Shown here: piece by piece, positions 17,121 to 26,637 of the stretch
Position numbering within the stretch: the first letter of the stretch is position 1
Layout of the letters: the number at the start of each line of letters is the position of its first letter
Notes under the pieces: generated by a model
What the model was told of the DNA's origin: nothing
What the model saw: only the letters and a program-made list of their open reading frames with translations
Database searches by the model: none
Position numbers and translations under genes: made by a program
DNA from: Flavobacterium filum DSM 17961
GTDB lineage: Bacteria; Bacteroidota; Bacteroidia; Flavobacteriales; Flavobacteriaceae
Assembly: GCF_000425465.1 (NCBI RefSeq)
Contig: NZ_AUDM01000008.1
Location: forward strand, 62,001-126,000
Length of the DNA stretch: 64,000 nt
Reading direction: 5' to 3'

Positions 17121-17975
17121 ATGAAAAAAATAATTAATATTTTTTATGTCGCAGTGCTAACTTCAATGTTTGTATCCTGTGAACAAAATGATAGAATTTC
17201 TGGTTCTCCAGAACAAAATGATGATATTGTAACATTGACAGGTGTTATTTCATCATCTGAGGCTTCTGTTGTTGCAGGTCAAACAATTTCTTTTACAGCT
17301 ACGATTCCTCAAACATTTGAAGGAGATGTTGATGTTGAAGCTACTGCAATTTTACCTAATGGAGTTAAAACTACTTCATTTGTAACTATTCCTGCAGGAC
17401 AAACTACAGCTACAGGCGAAATTGAAGTTCCTGCTAGTGAAGCTCCTGTTTTAATGCCATTTAATAATAATATGAAACTTTTCTTGTCTGCAATTTTATT
17501 GTCTGTAGGAGAAGAAGGTACGCATTATTTATTAAATTCAAATGAGCTTTCTTTAGATTTCGGTGATTCTGAAACTCCTGCTGCAAATATTACTCGTTTA
17601 CAAGTAAGATTTGATTGGAAAGGACCTTACGGAGAAGCGGAGAATGATTTAGATCTTTATTTATTAAGATTAAATCCTGACAATTCACTTACTGTAGTAG
17701 GTACTGGATTTACTGGAACTCGTTATGAAAATGGTGCTATTTTAAATACTGCTGTTGATGGTACATATATTGTTGCTGCTGAATCTTACACTTTGACTTA
17801 TGGGTCTGAATTAGGTTCATTGCCTTACAGATATGTGTTGCGTTATCCAGATAATTCTGTTAAAACTTTTGCTGGTACTTTCACTGATTTCACTGAAGGA
17901 GATTTTATTGAAGTATTGCAAATCGTTAAAACTACTGTTGATGGTGTTGTTTCTTACGATGTTACTCAATTGTAA
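17121..17975 (+). CDS. Second accessory lipoprotein of the SusC/SusD operon
   Basis: A 284-residue lipoprotein; the signal ends FVSC with Cys at about residue 20, followed by EQNDR, again an acidic surface-export-like stretch. Residues 40-110 (SSEASVVAGQTISFTATIP and onwards) look like a Calx-beta or Ig-like sheet. Residues 155-235 contain RFDWKGPYGEAENDLDLYL, a beta domain of the kind that binds calcium or ligands. No enzyme motif is present. It follows the previous gene by 45 bases with a hairpin between them, and a strong terminator follows, so it closes the uptake operon. A surface substrate-binding or docking role is inferred from position. Confidence 0.78.
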   Translation: MKKIINIFYVAVLTSMFVSCEQNDRISGSPEQNDDIVTLTGVISSSEASVVAGQTISFTATIPQTFEGDVDVEATAILPNGVKTTSFVTIPAGQTTATGEIEVPASEAPVLMPFNNNMKLFLSAILLSVGEEGTHYLLNSNELSLDFGDSETPAANITRLQVRFDWKGPYGEAENDLDLYLLRLNPDNSLTVVGTGFTGTRYENGAILNTAVDGTYIVAAESYTLTYGSELGSLPYRYVLRYPDNSVKTFAGTFTDFTEGDFIEVLQIVKTTVDGVVSYDVTQL

Positions 17976-17993
17976 TTTTATCTTAATCATATT

Positions 17994-18025
17994 AAATCCC
18001 ATTCGAAAGAATGGGATTTTTTTTT
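17994..18025 (+). terminator. Terminator of the SusC/SusD operon
   Basis: AAATCCCATTC pairs perfectly with GAATGGGATTT around a GAAA tetraloop and is followed by nine T residues. Confidence 0.9.
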
Positions 18026-18096
18026 GTTAAAAAATATTTATTTTATCTTGTTTTTTATGTAAAAGTTTTAAATTTACCATCTTAATTAAATTTACT

Positions 18097-21027
18097 ATGA
18101 AAAATAAAATACTTTTCTTTTTTGTTTTTGTATTTTCTTTGGTTTTACATGCACAAACTAAAGAAGAAAGAAATAAAATTATTGCCTCTTATGATTTTGC
18201 TAAAAATGAGTTATTTAAGGCAGAATTAAAAAAACGTTTTGTAAACGAAAAATTATTTATGCAAGATTTTTTGTCTAGAAATGCATTGCCACACTCTTAC
18301 ACTACAAAGGATGGAGCTTTTGCTGAATTACAATTTGTAACTAGTGAAGGTTATCCAATTTATTACATGACACACAACACCGGTGCAGGTATTACCATTA
18401 GAGCCAATCGTCTTCATACAGGAGGAACATTAGGACTAAATGTTAATGGACAAAATATGATTGCAGGTGTTTGGGATGGTGGTGCAGTAAGAACTACCCA
18501 TAATGATTTTGGTGGTGCAAACTCAAGAGTAACTCAGAGAGATGGAGCTACTACACTTAGTGCTCACTCAACGCACGTTTCTGGTACAATTTGCGGAAGT
18601 GGAACAAATCCTGCATTACATAGAGGTGTTGCTTATCAATCATCAGTTTGGGCTCATGATTGGAATTCAGATATTTTAGAAGTAATTGATAGATGTGAAG
18701 AAGGATTATTAGTTTCGAATCACTCTTATGGTTTTGGATTGTTTGACAACAATGGAAATGTTCAAATTCCACAATATTATTTTGGAGCTTATATTCAGAC
18801 TTCTCAAAACTGGGATATTGTGATGAATATGTATCCTTATTATCAATATGTAACTGCTGCAGGAAATGACAGAGCAAGTAATGCTTTAGTAAATGATAAA
18901 GGTGGATATGATTTATTATCAGGAACAAAACTTTCTAAAAATGGAATTACCGTTGGAGCTGTAAATCAAGTAACAACTTATACTTCAGCTACTAGTGTTA
19001 GTATGTCTGATTTTAGTAATTGGGGGCCTTCTGATGATTCAAGAATCAAACCGGATATTGTAGCAAAAGGTGTTTCGGTTCTTTCTCCTGTTAGTACTTC
19101 AAATACTTCAAGAGCTTCTTATGATGGTACATCAATGGCTTCTCCTGGTGTAGCTGGTGGTTTATTATTGTTGCAACAACACCATAATAATGTTTTTGGT
19201 AGTTATATGAGAGCTTCTACTGTAAAGGGGTTAACTTTGCATACTGCTGATGAAGCAGGAGGTACTGCTGGTCCGGATTATCAATTTGGATGGGGATTAA
19301 TGAATTGTGAAGCTGCTGCAAATGCAATTAATAATAATGGTCTTACTTCTATTATTCGTGAATTGACATTGAATCCAGGTGAAACAATTACAGTTAATGT
19401 AAAAGCATTAGGGGGTACAACACCGTTAATGGCATCTATATCTTGGACTGATCCTGCTGGGCCAATTAATGAAGGAACGGTAGATCTTGCTACTCCAGTT
19501 CTTGTAAATGATCTTGATATTAGAGTTACTAATGGAAGTTCAACTTTCTTCCCATGGAAATTGACTGCTGCTCAACCATTTTTAGCAGCTACAACAGGAG
19601 ACAATATAGTTGACCCATTTGAAAAAATTCAAGTAAATAACGCAAATGGAGATTATACGATTACAATAACACACAAAGGAACATTAGAAGAGCCTCAAAA
19701 TTTTGCTTTAGTTGTTACTGGTGTTGATTCAAAATTTACTATACGTACATCTGAACCATTAAAAACAGTTTGTACTACTCAAAATGCCGTTTATAATTTT
19801 CAATACATTACAAACAGTACGATTCCAACAAATTTAAGTGTTGCCAATTTACCAGCTGGAGTGAACGCTTTGTTTAATTCTACTTCTGTAAATGCTACAG
19901 GAAATGTTACTTTAACTTTATCCAATCTAAATGGTGTAGCACCAGGTTTATATAGTTTTGATGTTATTGGGAACAATGGTTTAGAAGAGGAAAAAGTAAC
20001 TGTACAATTAAGAGTTTATAGTGCCGTATTTAGTCCAATTGTTAATCAATCTCCAAATAATACTGCAATCAATCAATCCATCTATGCTAATTTAACATGG
20101 GATGCTGATGTAAATGCAGAAAATTATGAAGTTCAGATTTCAACTAATTCAGGTTTTACTAACATTGTTGAGTCGGCTATAGTTTCAACGAATTCTTTCA
20201 TATCAGCAGGTTTACAATTAGATACCCAATATTTTTGGAGAGTTAGACCTACAAATAGATGTGGTCAAGGTTCCTACACAAATCCTATTTTCTTTATTAC
20301 AGTAAATCTATCTTGTAATACTGTTACTAATAATACAGTAGCTACTATTGCTTCTGTTGCTAATACGGTTGTAAATTCAACAATCAATTTTAATGATGCT
20401 TCAATTACATCATTATACGATATTGATGTTGATATTAATATTACACATACTTGGGTTCAAGATATGACTTTAACTTTAATTAGCCCTCAAGGTACAGCAG
20501 TTGCATTGTTACAGGAAAACTGTAGTTCTGAAGATAATATAAATGCTACTTTTGATGATAATGGTGGAAATATTGTTTGTAGTACTACACCACCTGCAAT
20601 TTCCGGCAGAGTTAAACCTGTTGAACTTCTTTCACAATTCATTGGAGAAAATCCAAATGGGACATGGACTTTAGAAGTAAATGACCCTTGGAATGGTGAT
20701 GGTGGTACATTAAATTCATGGAGTATTAAAGTTTGTAAACAAATTGCTTCTAATTTAAGTACAAAAGATATTGCTTTCCAAAATTTATCTGTGTGGCCTA
20801 ATCCTGCAAATAACATTGTAAATATTTCATTTGAATCTGATGCAAATGATATTGTTACTATCGAAATGTTTGATATTCAAGGAAGAATTTTAAAACAACA
20901 AAAAGCTGATGCTTCAATTGGTAATGTTTCTCAATCAATTGATGTAAATTCATTACCTGTTGGTGTTTATGTCTTAAAAATGACACAAGGGAATAAACAA
21001 TTTAATTCTAAAATTGTAAAACAATAA
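18097..21027 (+). CDS. Secreted S8 (subtilisin-family) protease with P domain and T9SS type A tail
   Basis: A 976-residue multidomain protein. A signal peptide (1-20) leads to a catalytic domain with the full triad: Asp127 in GVWDGG, His157 in HSTHVSGT, Ser346 in GTSMASP, plus the oxyanion Asn256 in AAGN. The His motif is HSTH instead of the usual HGTH. After the protease come a jelly-roll region, a fibronectin type III-like domain (about 648-735, YEVQIST and YFWRVRP), a P/Homo B domain (about 740-885, with WVQDMTLTLISPQGT and NPNGTWTLEV), and a C-terminal T9SS type A sorting domain (LSVWPNPANN to SKIVKQ). It should be exported by T9SS and digest protein outside the cell. It follows the SusC/SusD operon but has its own terminator-bounded unit, and its products could feed that transporter. 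Confidence 0.95.
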   Translation: MKNKILFFFVFVFSLVLHAQTKEERNKIIASYDFAKNELFKAELKKRFVNEKLFMQDFLSRNALPHSYTTKDGAFAELQFVTSEGYPIYYMTHNTGAGITIRANRLHTGGTLGLNVNGQNMIAGVWDGGAVRTTHNDFGGANSRVTQRDGATTLSAHSTHVSGTICGSGTNPALHRGVAYQSSVWAHDWNSDILEVIDRCEEGLLVSNHSYGFGLFDNNGNVQIPQYYFGAYIQTSQNWDIVMNMYPYYQYVTAAGNDRASNALVNDKGGYDLLSGTKLSKNGITVGAVNQVTTYTSATSVSMSDFSNWGPSDDSRIKPDIVAKGVSVLSPVSTSNTSRASYDGTSMASPGVAGGLLLLQQHHNNVFGSYMRASTVKGLTLHTADEAGGTAGPDYQFGWGLMNCEAAANAINNNGLTSIIRELTLNPGETITVNVKALGGTTPLMASISWTDPAGPINEGTVDLATPVLVNDLDIRVTNGSSTFFPWKLTAAQPFLAATTGDNIVDPFEKIQVNNANGDYTITITHKGTLEEPQNFALVVTGVDSKFTIRTSEPLKTVCTTQNAVYNFQYITNSTIPTNLSVANLPAGVNALFNSTSVNATGNVTLTLSNLNGVAPGLYSFDVIGNNGLEEEKVTVQLRVYSAVFSPIVNQSPNNTAINQSIYANLTWDADVNAENYEVQISTNSGFTNIVESAIVSTNSFISAGLQLDTQYFWRVRPTNRCGQGSYTNPIFFITVNLSCNTVTNNTVATIASVANTVVNSTINFNDASITSLYDIDVDINITHTWVQDMTLTLISPQGTAVALLQENCSSEDNINATFDDNGGNIVCSTTPPAISGRVKPVELLSQFIGENPNGTWTLEVNDPWNGDGGTLNSWSIKVCKQIASNLSTKDIAFQNLSVWPNPANNIVNISFESDANDIVTIEMFDIQGRILKQQKADASIGNVSQSIDVNSLPVGVYVLKMTQGNKQFNSKIVKQ

Positions 21028-21050
21028 TTTAATTATCATAATAATTGTTA

Positions 21051-21078
21051 AACACCTCTGAAAAGAGGTGTTTTTTTT
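21051..21078 (+). terminator. Terminator of the S8 protease gene
   Basis: AACACCTCT pairs with AGAGGTGTT around a GAAA tetraloop, followed by eight T residues, 23 bases after the stop codon. Confidence 0.9.
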
Positions 21079-21091
21079 ATGGTAATTATTC

Positions 21092-21099
21092 TACCTTTG
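21092..21099 (+). promoter_or_regulatory. -7 box of the putative porin gene
   Basis: TACCTTTG matches TAnnTTTG, 34 bases before the ATG at 21134 and directly after the protease terminator. Confidence 0.55.
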
Positions 21100-21133
21100 T
21101 CCAGCAAATTTATAAGCAAGTTTTTTCAATCGA

Positions 21134-23149
21134 ATGAAATATTTCAGTTACATATTTTTTCTTTTCTTTTTTGTTTCTTCTTTTAGTCAAGTCAGATTAG
21201 ATAAATCGAGATTAGATGCTAAAGATTTACAAAAGGCAAATGAAGAAAAATCATCTTCTTATAGAAATGATACTATTGGACAGCGAAATAGTTCTTCTGT
21301 TTCAACGTCAAATAAAAATGCTCCAAAAGCCAAAATTGATCAATATAAAATTATAACGATAGAAAGGGATACCTTACTTGTTGATACAGCATTAACTATC
21401 CAAAAAGAATATCAATTTAACTTGTTACGGAAAGATATTTTTGGATTGTTACCTTTCGCAAATGAAGGTCAAACCTATACCACTTTAGATTTCAGTTTAA
21501 ATGAATTTCAATCATACCCTGAAATTGGACTGAGAGGAAAACATTTTAATTTTTTAAATGCAAACGATATTCAGTATTATCATGTTCCAACTCCTCATAC
21601 TGAATTGTATTTTAAAACAGTAATGGAACAAGGTCAAAGTTTGAATGCTTTTATTACCTTAAATACAAGTGAGCGTTTAAATTTTTCGTTAGCCTATAAA
21701 GGCCTTCGTTCACTCGGTAAATATATCAACCAATTAACAAGTTCCGGTAATTTTAGATTTACTACTAATTATCAAACAAAGCAGAAGCAGTATGAATTGA
21801 AAGCTCACTTTACCGCTCAAGATATTTTAAATGGAGAAAACGGTGGAATTTTTAATATAGATGATTTTACAAGTGGGAATGAAGAATTCAGAAATCGTCC
21901 TCGCTTACAAGTTTATTTGAATGATGCGAAAACATTTTTAAAAGGGAATCGCTATTTTATTGACCATAGATATAGAATTGATAAGGAAGATTCTATGAAT
22001 AATCTGTTTATTCACCATCAATTTAATTATGAACATAAATTTTATGAATATAATCAAGCCACTATTGCAACTGAAATAGTTACACCTGACGAAACATTGT
22101 TTATTCAACGTTTTGGAAGTTCCTATGCTTTAAACAATATCAATGATCAATTACGATATAATCGACTTTTTAATAAAATTGGTGTAAATTATGAAAATAA
22201 GCAATTAGGTGAACTCAGTGTTTTTGTTGAAAATTTCAATTATAATTATTTTTATAATCGTGTAATTATTAATGAAAATGGAACTATTCCCAATCGTATT
22301 AATGATGATATTTTTTCGATTGGGACAGTTTATCTTTTTCAAAAAAATAAATGGAATGGAAAAGCATTGTATAAAAAATCTATCACCAATCAAGACATTT
22401 CAGAATTAGATATAAAATTGGCTCATAGAATCAATGATAAAAATACCATTCAAATTCGTTTTCAAAATTTAAACCGAATTCCAGATCATACTTATACATT
22501 GTTTCAAAGCAATTTTGAAAAGTATAATTGGTTTAATAATTTTAAAAATGAAAAAATTACCAATATTGAGGGTGCTTTAAACACACAATGGGTAAATTTA
22601 TCCTTAAATTTAAATACCATAAATGATTATCTGTATTTCAGTAATGATGATTCAACTGGAGAACAATTATTGGTTACGCCAAAACAATACAGTAATACCA
22701 TCAATTATCTTGGTTTTAAAGCACAAAAAGAGTTTAAATGGTGGAAATTAGCCATGGATAACACTATTTTATATCAAAAAGTAGATCAAAAGGATAATGT
22801 GTTAAACGTTCCAGAATTAACGTTACGTCATTCTCTTTATATTTCTGAGCATTTTTTCAAAAAGGCACTTTATCTACAAACCGGATTTGTTGTGAATTAT
22901 TTTTCATCGTATAATGCAGATGATTATAATCCTGTAATATCTGCTTTCTACGTCCAAAATAAATCGTCAATTGGTGATTTTCCTTTGGTTGATTTTTTTG
23001 TAAATGCTAAAATCAAGCAAGCACAAGTCTATTTAAAAGCTGAGCATTTTAATTCGGCCATGACAGGTTTTGATTATTTCTCAGCTCCTAATTATCCATA
23101 TAGAGATTTTATTGTTCGATTCGGACTCATATGGAACTTTTTTCAATAA
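21134..23149 (+). CDS. Putative porin (outer-membrane beta-barrel)
   Basis: A 671-residue protein with a signal peptide ending SSFSQ. A polar, Ser/Asn-rich N-terminal stretch (about 20-80) precedes a series of alternating beta strands that fill the rest. The pattern of YYHVPTPHTELYFKTVMEQG, LSVFVENFNYNYFYNR and a final aromatic strand ending WNFFQ is that of the Bacteroidota putative porin family, which is conserved but biochemically uncharacterised. No TonB box or plug is seen, so it is probably a passive channel or structural barrel and not a TonB-dependent receptor. It has its own promoter, and the next gene has a separate one. Confidence 0.8.
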   Translation: MKYFSYIFFLFFFVSSFSQVRLDKSRLDAKDLQKANEEKSSSYRNDTIGQRNSSSVSTSNKNAPKAKIDQYKIITIERDTLLVDTALTIQKEYQFNLLRKDIFGLLPFANEGQTYTTLDFSLNEFQSYPEIGLRGKHFNFLNANDIQYYHVPTPHTELYFKTVMEQGQSLNAFITLNTSERLNFSLAYKGLRSLGKYINQLTSSGNFRFTTNYQTKQKQYELKAHFTAQDILNGENGGIFNIDDFTSGNEEFRNRPRLQVYLNDAKTFLKGNRYFIDHRYRIDKEDSMNNLFIHHQFNYEHKFYEYNQATIATEIVTPDETLFIQRFGSSYALNNINDQLRYNRLFNKIGVNYENKQLGELSVFVENFNYNYFYNRVIINENGTIPNRINDDIFSIGTVYLFQKNKWNGKALYKKSITNQDISELDIKLAHRINDKNTIQIRFQNLNRIPDHTYTLFQSNFEKYNWFNNFKNEKITNIEGALNTQWVNLSLNLNTINDYLYFSNDDSTGEQLLVTPKQYSNTINYLGFKAQKEFKWWKLAMDNTILYQKVDQKDNVLNVPELTLRHSLYISEHFFKKALYLQTGFVVNYFSSYNADDYNPVISAFYVQNKSSIGDFPLVDFFVNAKIKQAQVYLKAEHFNSAMTGFDYFSAPNYPYRDFIVRFGLIWNFFQ

Positions 23150-23160
23150 CAGTAAACCAC

Positions 23161-23168
23161 TATCTTTG
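23161..23168 (+). promoter_or_regulatory. -7 box of the cystathionine beta-synthase-like gene
   Basis: TATCTTTG matches TAnnTTTG and ends 18 bases before the ATG at 23187, a typical spacing here. Confidence 0.6.
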
Positions 23169-23186
23169 TAATAGAAAATATATAAC

Positions 23187-24548
23187 ATGAAATTTGCAAA
23201 AAATATACTTGAAACCATAGGAAATACTCCTTTGGTTAGAATAAATAAACTTACTGCGGAGCTAAACTGTTTGGTTTTGGCTAAAGTAGAAACGTTCAAT
23301 CCCGGAAATTCTGTTAAAGATAGAATGGCCATCAAAATGATTGAAGATGCTGAAGCCGATGGACGTTTACAACCTGGCGGAACCATCATCGAAGGAACCT
23401 CGGGAAATACCGGAATGGGGCTCGCATTAGGAGCAATCGTAAAAGGATATAAATTAATTTGTGTAATTACCGATAAGCAATCCAAAGAGAAAATGGACAT
23501 TCTTCGTGCGGTTGGAGCTAAAGTAATTGTTTGTCCTACTGATGTTGAACCGGATGACCCTCGTTCGTATTATTCAGTTTCCAAACGATTAGGTACCGAA
23601 ATTCCTAATTCGTGGTATGTCAATCAATATGATAATCCATCAAATGCCATTGCACATTACGAGCAAACCGGTCCGGAAATTTGGGAACAAACGCAAGGGA
23701 AAGTTACCCATTTTGTTGTTGGTGTTGGAACAGGAGGTACCATTTCTGGAGTAGCAAAATATTTAAAAGAACACAATCCAAATGTTAAGATTTGGGGAGT
23801 AGATACCTATGGTTCAGTATTTAAAAAATACCACGAAACCGGAATTTTTGACGAAAATGAAATTTATTCCTATATCACTGAGGGAATTGGAGAAGATATT
23901 TTACCCAAAAATGTTGACTTTTCATTGATTGATGGTTTTACAAAAGTAACCGATAAAGATGCTGCCGTTTATACAAGAAAATTAGCCTTGGAAGAAGGTA
24001 TATTTGTTGGGAATTCTGCCGGTTCAGCTATTAAAGGAGTATTGCAATTGAAGGAGCATTTCAAACCTGAAGATGTTGTTGTGGTATTATTTCATGACTC
24101 GGGTAGCCGTTATGTTGGTAAAATGTTCAATGATGATTGGATGAGAGAACGAGGATTCTTAGATGAAGAGATTACAAAAGCCATAGATTTAATTAAAAAT
24201 CATAAAGATAAATCATTGGTTATCGTAAGAACGGAGGAATTGGTTTCACATGCCATTGATCGTATGAAAAAATACAATATTTCTCAAATTCCGGTTATCG
24301 ATACCACCGGATTTGTAGGTTCAGTTGACGAGTCTGATTTGTTTAGAAGCTATTTAGAAGATAAAAATATCGCTGATAAACCAATCAAAAGTGTTATGGG
24401 AAAACCTTATCCTATCGTAAAATCTTCTACGCCGGTTGATGAAGTTTCAAAATTGATTACCAAAGACAATCATGCAGTGTTAGTGGAGTTGGAAAACGGT
24501 AAACACCACATTATTACCAAGCACGATATTATTAGTAACATAAATTAA
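23187..24548 (+). CDS. Cystathionine beta-synthase / cysteine synthase with CBS domains
   Basis: A 453-residue fold-type II PLP enzyme. FNPGNSVKDRM gives the Schiff-base lysine K44. EGTSGNTGMG (69-78) is the asparagine loop that binds substrate carboxylate. GVGTGGTISGVAKYL holds the phosphate loop. The last 115 residues (from about 335) form a pair of CBS domains (LVIVRTEELVSHAIDRM and later DEVSKLI), which is the layout of cystathionine beta-synthase, whereas plain cysteine synthase lacks them. In bacteria such proteins may condense serine with homocysteine or make cysteine from O-acetylserine; sequence alone does not decide. The CBS pair usually binds adenosyl nucleotides and tunes activity. 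Monocistronic, with promoter and terminator visible. Confidence 0.9.
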   Translation: MKFAKNILETIGNTPLVRINKLTAELNCLVLAKVETFNPGNSVKDRMAIKMIEDAEADGRLQPGGTIIEGTSGNTGMGLALGAIVKGYKLICVITDKQSKEKMDILRAVGAKVIVCPTDVEPDDPRSYYSVSKRLGTEIPNSWYVNQYDNPSNAIAHYEQTGPEIWEQTQGKVTHFVVGVGTGGTISGVAKYLKEHNPNVKIWGVDTYGSVFKKYHETGIFDENEIYSYITEGIGEDILPKNVDFSLIDGFTKVTDKDAAVYTRKLALEEGIFVGNSAGSAIKGVLQLKEHFKPEDVVVVLFHDSGSRYVGKMFNDDWMRERGFLDEEITKAIDLIKNHKDKSLVIVRTEELVSHAIDRMKKYNISQIPVIDTTGFVGSVDESDLFRSYLEDKNIADKPIKSVMGKPYPIVKSSTPVDEVSKLITKDNHAVLVELENGKHHIITKHDIISNIN

Positions 24549-24554
24549 AAAATG

Positions 24555-24585
24555 AATCCTTAGCTAAAAGTTAAGGATTTTTTTT
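24555..24585 (+). terminator. Terminator of the cystathionine beta-synthase-like gene
   Basis: AATCCTTAGCT pairs with AGTTAAGGATT (one wobble) around a 3-base loop, followed by eight T residues. Confidence 0.85.
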
Positions 24586-24627
24586 ATCTTAGCTCCTCGT
24601 TATAAGCCATTTTCAATTTTATTCGCC

Positions 24628-25905
24628 ATGAAAGAACAATTCCTTCATTATGTTTGGTTATTCAAAAAATTTAATTTTAACCAACTCCATACCACTTCCG
24701 GTCAGGAAGTTATTATTCAACATTCCGGTTATTATACACAACAAGAGGGACCTGATTTTTTTAATGCTCAACTTATTATTGATGGTCAAAAATGGGCAGG
24801 AAACATTGAAATTCATCTAAAATCTTCTGATTGGTATCTGCATCACCATGAAAATGATAACAACTATAACAATGTAATACTTCATGTTGTTTGGGAACAT
24901 GACATGGAAGTTTTTAGAAAAAATAATGCTTCAATTCCGGTTTTAGAACTTAAACGATATATACCAAGTCAAGTTGTGCATCAATATCAACAATTATTGC
25001 AACCTAAAACTTGGATCAATTGTGAGAAAGAAATTCAGTTTATAGATGAATTCACATTGCAAAATTGGATGGAAAGATTGTTTTTTGAACGTCTGGAAAA
25101 AAAATCGAACGAAGTTGAATATCTACTTCAAAAAAATGTCTTTGATTGGGAAGCTACTTTTTTTCAATTATTGGCCAAAAGTTTCGGATTGAATACCAAT
25201 GGAGAAGTATTTTTGACAATGGCTTCAAAAATTCCTTATGCTATTATTAAAAAAGAGCGTAATGCACTTGAAAATATTGAAGCTCTTTTTTTTGGAGCTA
25301 CAGGATTATTAGAAGAAGAAAAGGAAGATGTTTATTTTCTTGATTTGAAAAAAAGATGGTATTATCTGAAACATAAATATCAATTAAATGGTCAAGTTTG
25401 TCTGCCAGTTCAATTTTTTAAACATCGACCCGATAATTTTCCAACTATTCGATTGGCTCAGTTGGCAAAATTAGTTTTTTCGCATACTCATTTTTTTCAA
25501 TCGATTATAGAATTAAAATCAGTAAAAGAGATGTATGTATTTTTTGATTGTTCAATTTCAGATTATTGGCAAGCACATTATGTATTTGATAAGCCTCATC
25601 CAAAAAAGGCAAAAAAAATCACAAAATCGTTTATAGATTTATTGATTTTGAATTGTGTTTTACCTATACAATTTACTTTTGCTCATGCAAATGGGAATGT
25701 TTTTTCGGATGATTTAATAGCATTAGCATCAGAAATTCCCGCTGAGAAAAACAGCATAATAGAAAAATTTGTGTCATTCGGTTTATCAATAAACAATAGT
25801 TTTCAATCCCAATCCGTTTTGCAGTTGAAGAAAGAATATTGTAACTCAAATAGCTGTTTGAATTGTGCAATTGGCCAAAAATTAATTAACTTTACCTCAA
25901 AATGA
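24628..25905 (+). CDS. DUF2851 family protein
   Basis: A 425-residue soluble protein of the Bacteroidota-specific DUF2851 family. The family marks visible are the start MKEQFLHYVWLFKKF, the GPDFFNAQLIIDGQ and WAGNIEIHLKSSDWYLHHH block at about residues 48-80, and VILHVVWEHD near 90. A CNSNSCLNCAIGQ cysteine cluster at the C-terminus could bind a metal. The conserved His/Asp/Glu block in the N-terminal half looks like a possible nuclease or metal site, but no function has been shown for the family. It lies 6 bases before the next gene and probably heads a three-gene operon. Confidence 0.85.
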   Translation: MKEQFLHYVWLFKKFNFNQLHTTSGQEVIIQHSGYYTQQEGPDFFNAQLIIDGQKWAGNIEIHLKSSDWYLHHHENDNNYNNVILHVVWEHDMEVFRKNNASIPVLELKRYIPSQVVHQYQQLLQPKTWINCEKEIQFIDEFTLQNWMERLFFERLEKKSNEVEYLLQKNVFDWEATFFQLLAKSFGLNTNGEVFLTMASKIPYAIIKKERNALENIEALFFGATGLLEEEKEDVYFLDLKKRWYYLKHKYQLNGQVCLPVQFFKHRPDNFPTIRLAQLAKLVFSHTHFFQSIIELKSVKEMYVFFDCSISDYWQAHYVFDKPHPKKAKKITKSFIDLLILNCVLPIQFTFAHANGNVFSDDLIALASEIPAEKNSIIEKFVSFGLSINNSFQSQSVLQLKKEYCNSNSCLNCAIGQKLINFTSK

Positions 25906-25911
25906 TTCAAA

Positions 25912-26331
25912 ATGGATGCACAAAATAAAACAACGGCTTTTTTTCAAAAAATGAAACGCTTTTTTGTAAAGTCAATCGTTTTGTTCTTATTACTTTTTTT
26001 AGGCTATTTTGTATTTATATTTTTTGTACCCTATTCTGAAGGGTATCGCTCTGGCGAATTGATTAAATTTAGTAGAAAAGGAATGGTTTTCAAAACATGG
26101 GAAGGGGAATTGAGTCAAGGTATTTCAGGAGCTCAAATTTTCTCTTTTTCAGTATCACCAAAAAAAGAGGAAGTGTTACAAAAGTTAGAAGATTTACAAG
26201 GCAGATATGTTAAACTTCAATATATCGAAAGGTATAAAGCATTTCCTTGGTGGGGAGATTCGCGTTATTTTATAACAGATGTAGAAGAAGAATCGTCACC
26301 GTTTTTAAAACCCAAACAACAAGTTGATTAG
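25912..26331 (+). CDS. Conserved single-pass membrane protein, function unknown
   Basis: A 139-residue protein with a cytoplasmic start of about 20 residues, one strong membrane helix (about 21-41, IVLFLLLFLGYFVFIFF) and a soluble C-terminal part outside the membrane. PYSEGYRSGELIKFSRKG, VFKTWEGELSQG and RYKAFPWWGDSRYFI are patterns that recur in a conserved family of Flavobacteriaceae and other bacteria. The family has no established activity that can be read from the sequence. It lies between the DUF2851 gene (6 bases) and the PspC-like gene (5 bases), which suggests one transcript. Confidence 0.75.
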   Translation: MDAQNKTTAFFQKMKRFFVKSIVLFLLLFLGYFVFIFFVPYSEGYRSGELIKFSRKGMVFKTWEGELSQGISGAQIFSFSVSPKKEEVLQKLEDLQGRYVKLQYIERYKAFPWWGDSRYFITDVEEESSPFLKPKQQVD

Positions 26332-26336
26332 TAAAT

Positions 26337-26558
26337 ATGATTCATAAAATTCGTCATTTTTTTGAACTTCATGGCTTTCATGTTTCTTCACGATTAGCCG
26401 ATCGATTGGGAATGAGAGCTACACAAGTTCGATTGTTCTTTATTTATATTTCTTTTGTAACCGTAGGTTTATGGTTTGGGGTGTATCTCACACTTGCTTT
26501 TTGGTTGAAATTAAAAGACATGATTCATACGAAAAGGAGTTCCGTATTCGATTTGTAA
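26337..26558 (+). CDS. PspC-domain small membrane protein
   Basis: A 73-residue protein with GFHVSSRLADRLGMRATQVRLFFIY, the pattern of the PspC domain, including one membrane helix at about 35-58 (YISFVTVGLWFGVYLTLAF). PspC proteins sense envelope stress in enterobacteria, but short stand-alone versions in Bacteroidota have no proven role. It is shorter than most multi-domain PspC proteins. Its position right after another small membrane protein suggests both act at the inner membrane. Confidence 0.75.
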   Translation: MIHKIRHFFELHGFHVSSRLADRLGMRATQVRLFFIYISFVTVGLWFGVYLTLAFWLKLKDMIHTKRSSVFDL

Positions 26559-26637
26559 AGAAAATAGAGTGTAAACTTTTTTTACATTCTTTTTTTTTGC
26601 ATCTTGCTCATCCAAATATTAATTTTAAGTTAACTTC

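Noticed and set aside
18557..18928. Minus-strand open frame opposite the S8 protease
   Set aside because: The product is rich in His, Leu and Tyr with no domain, as expected from the complement of the protease codons, and the protease motifs on the plus strand are complete.
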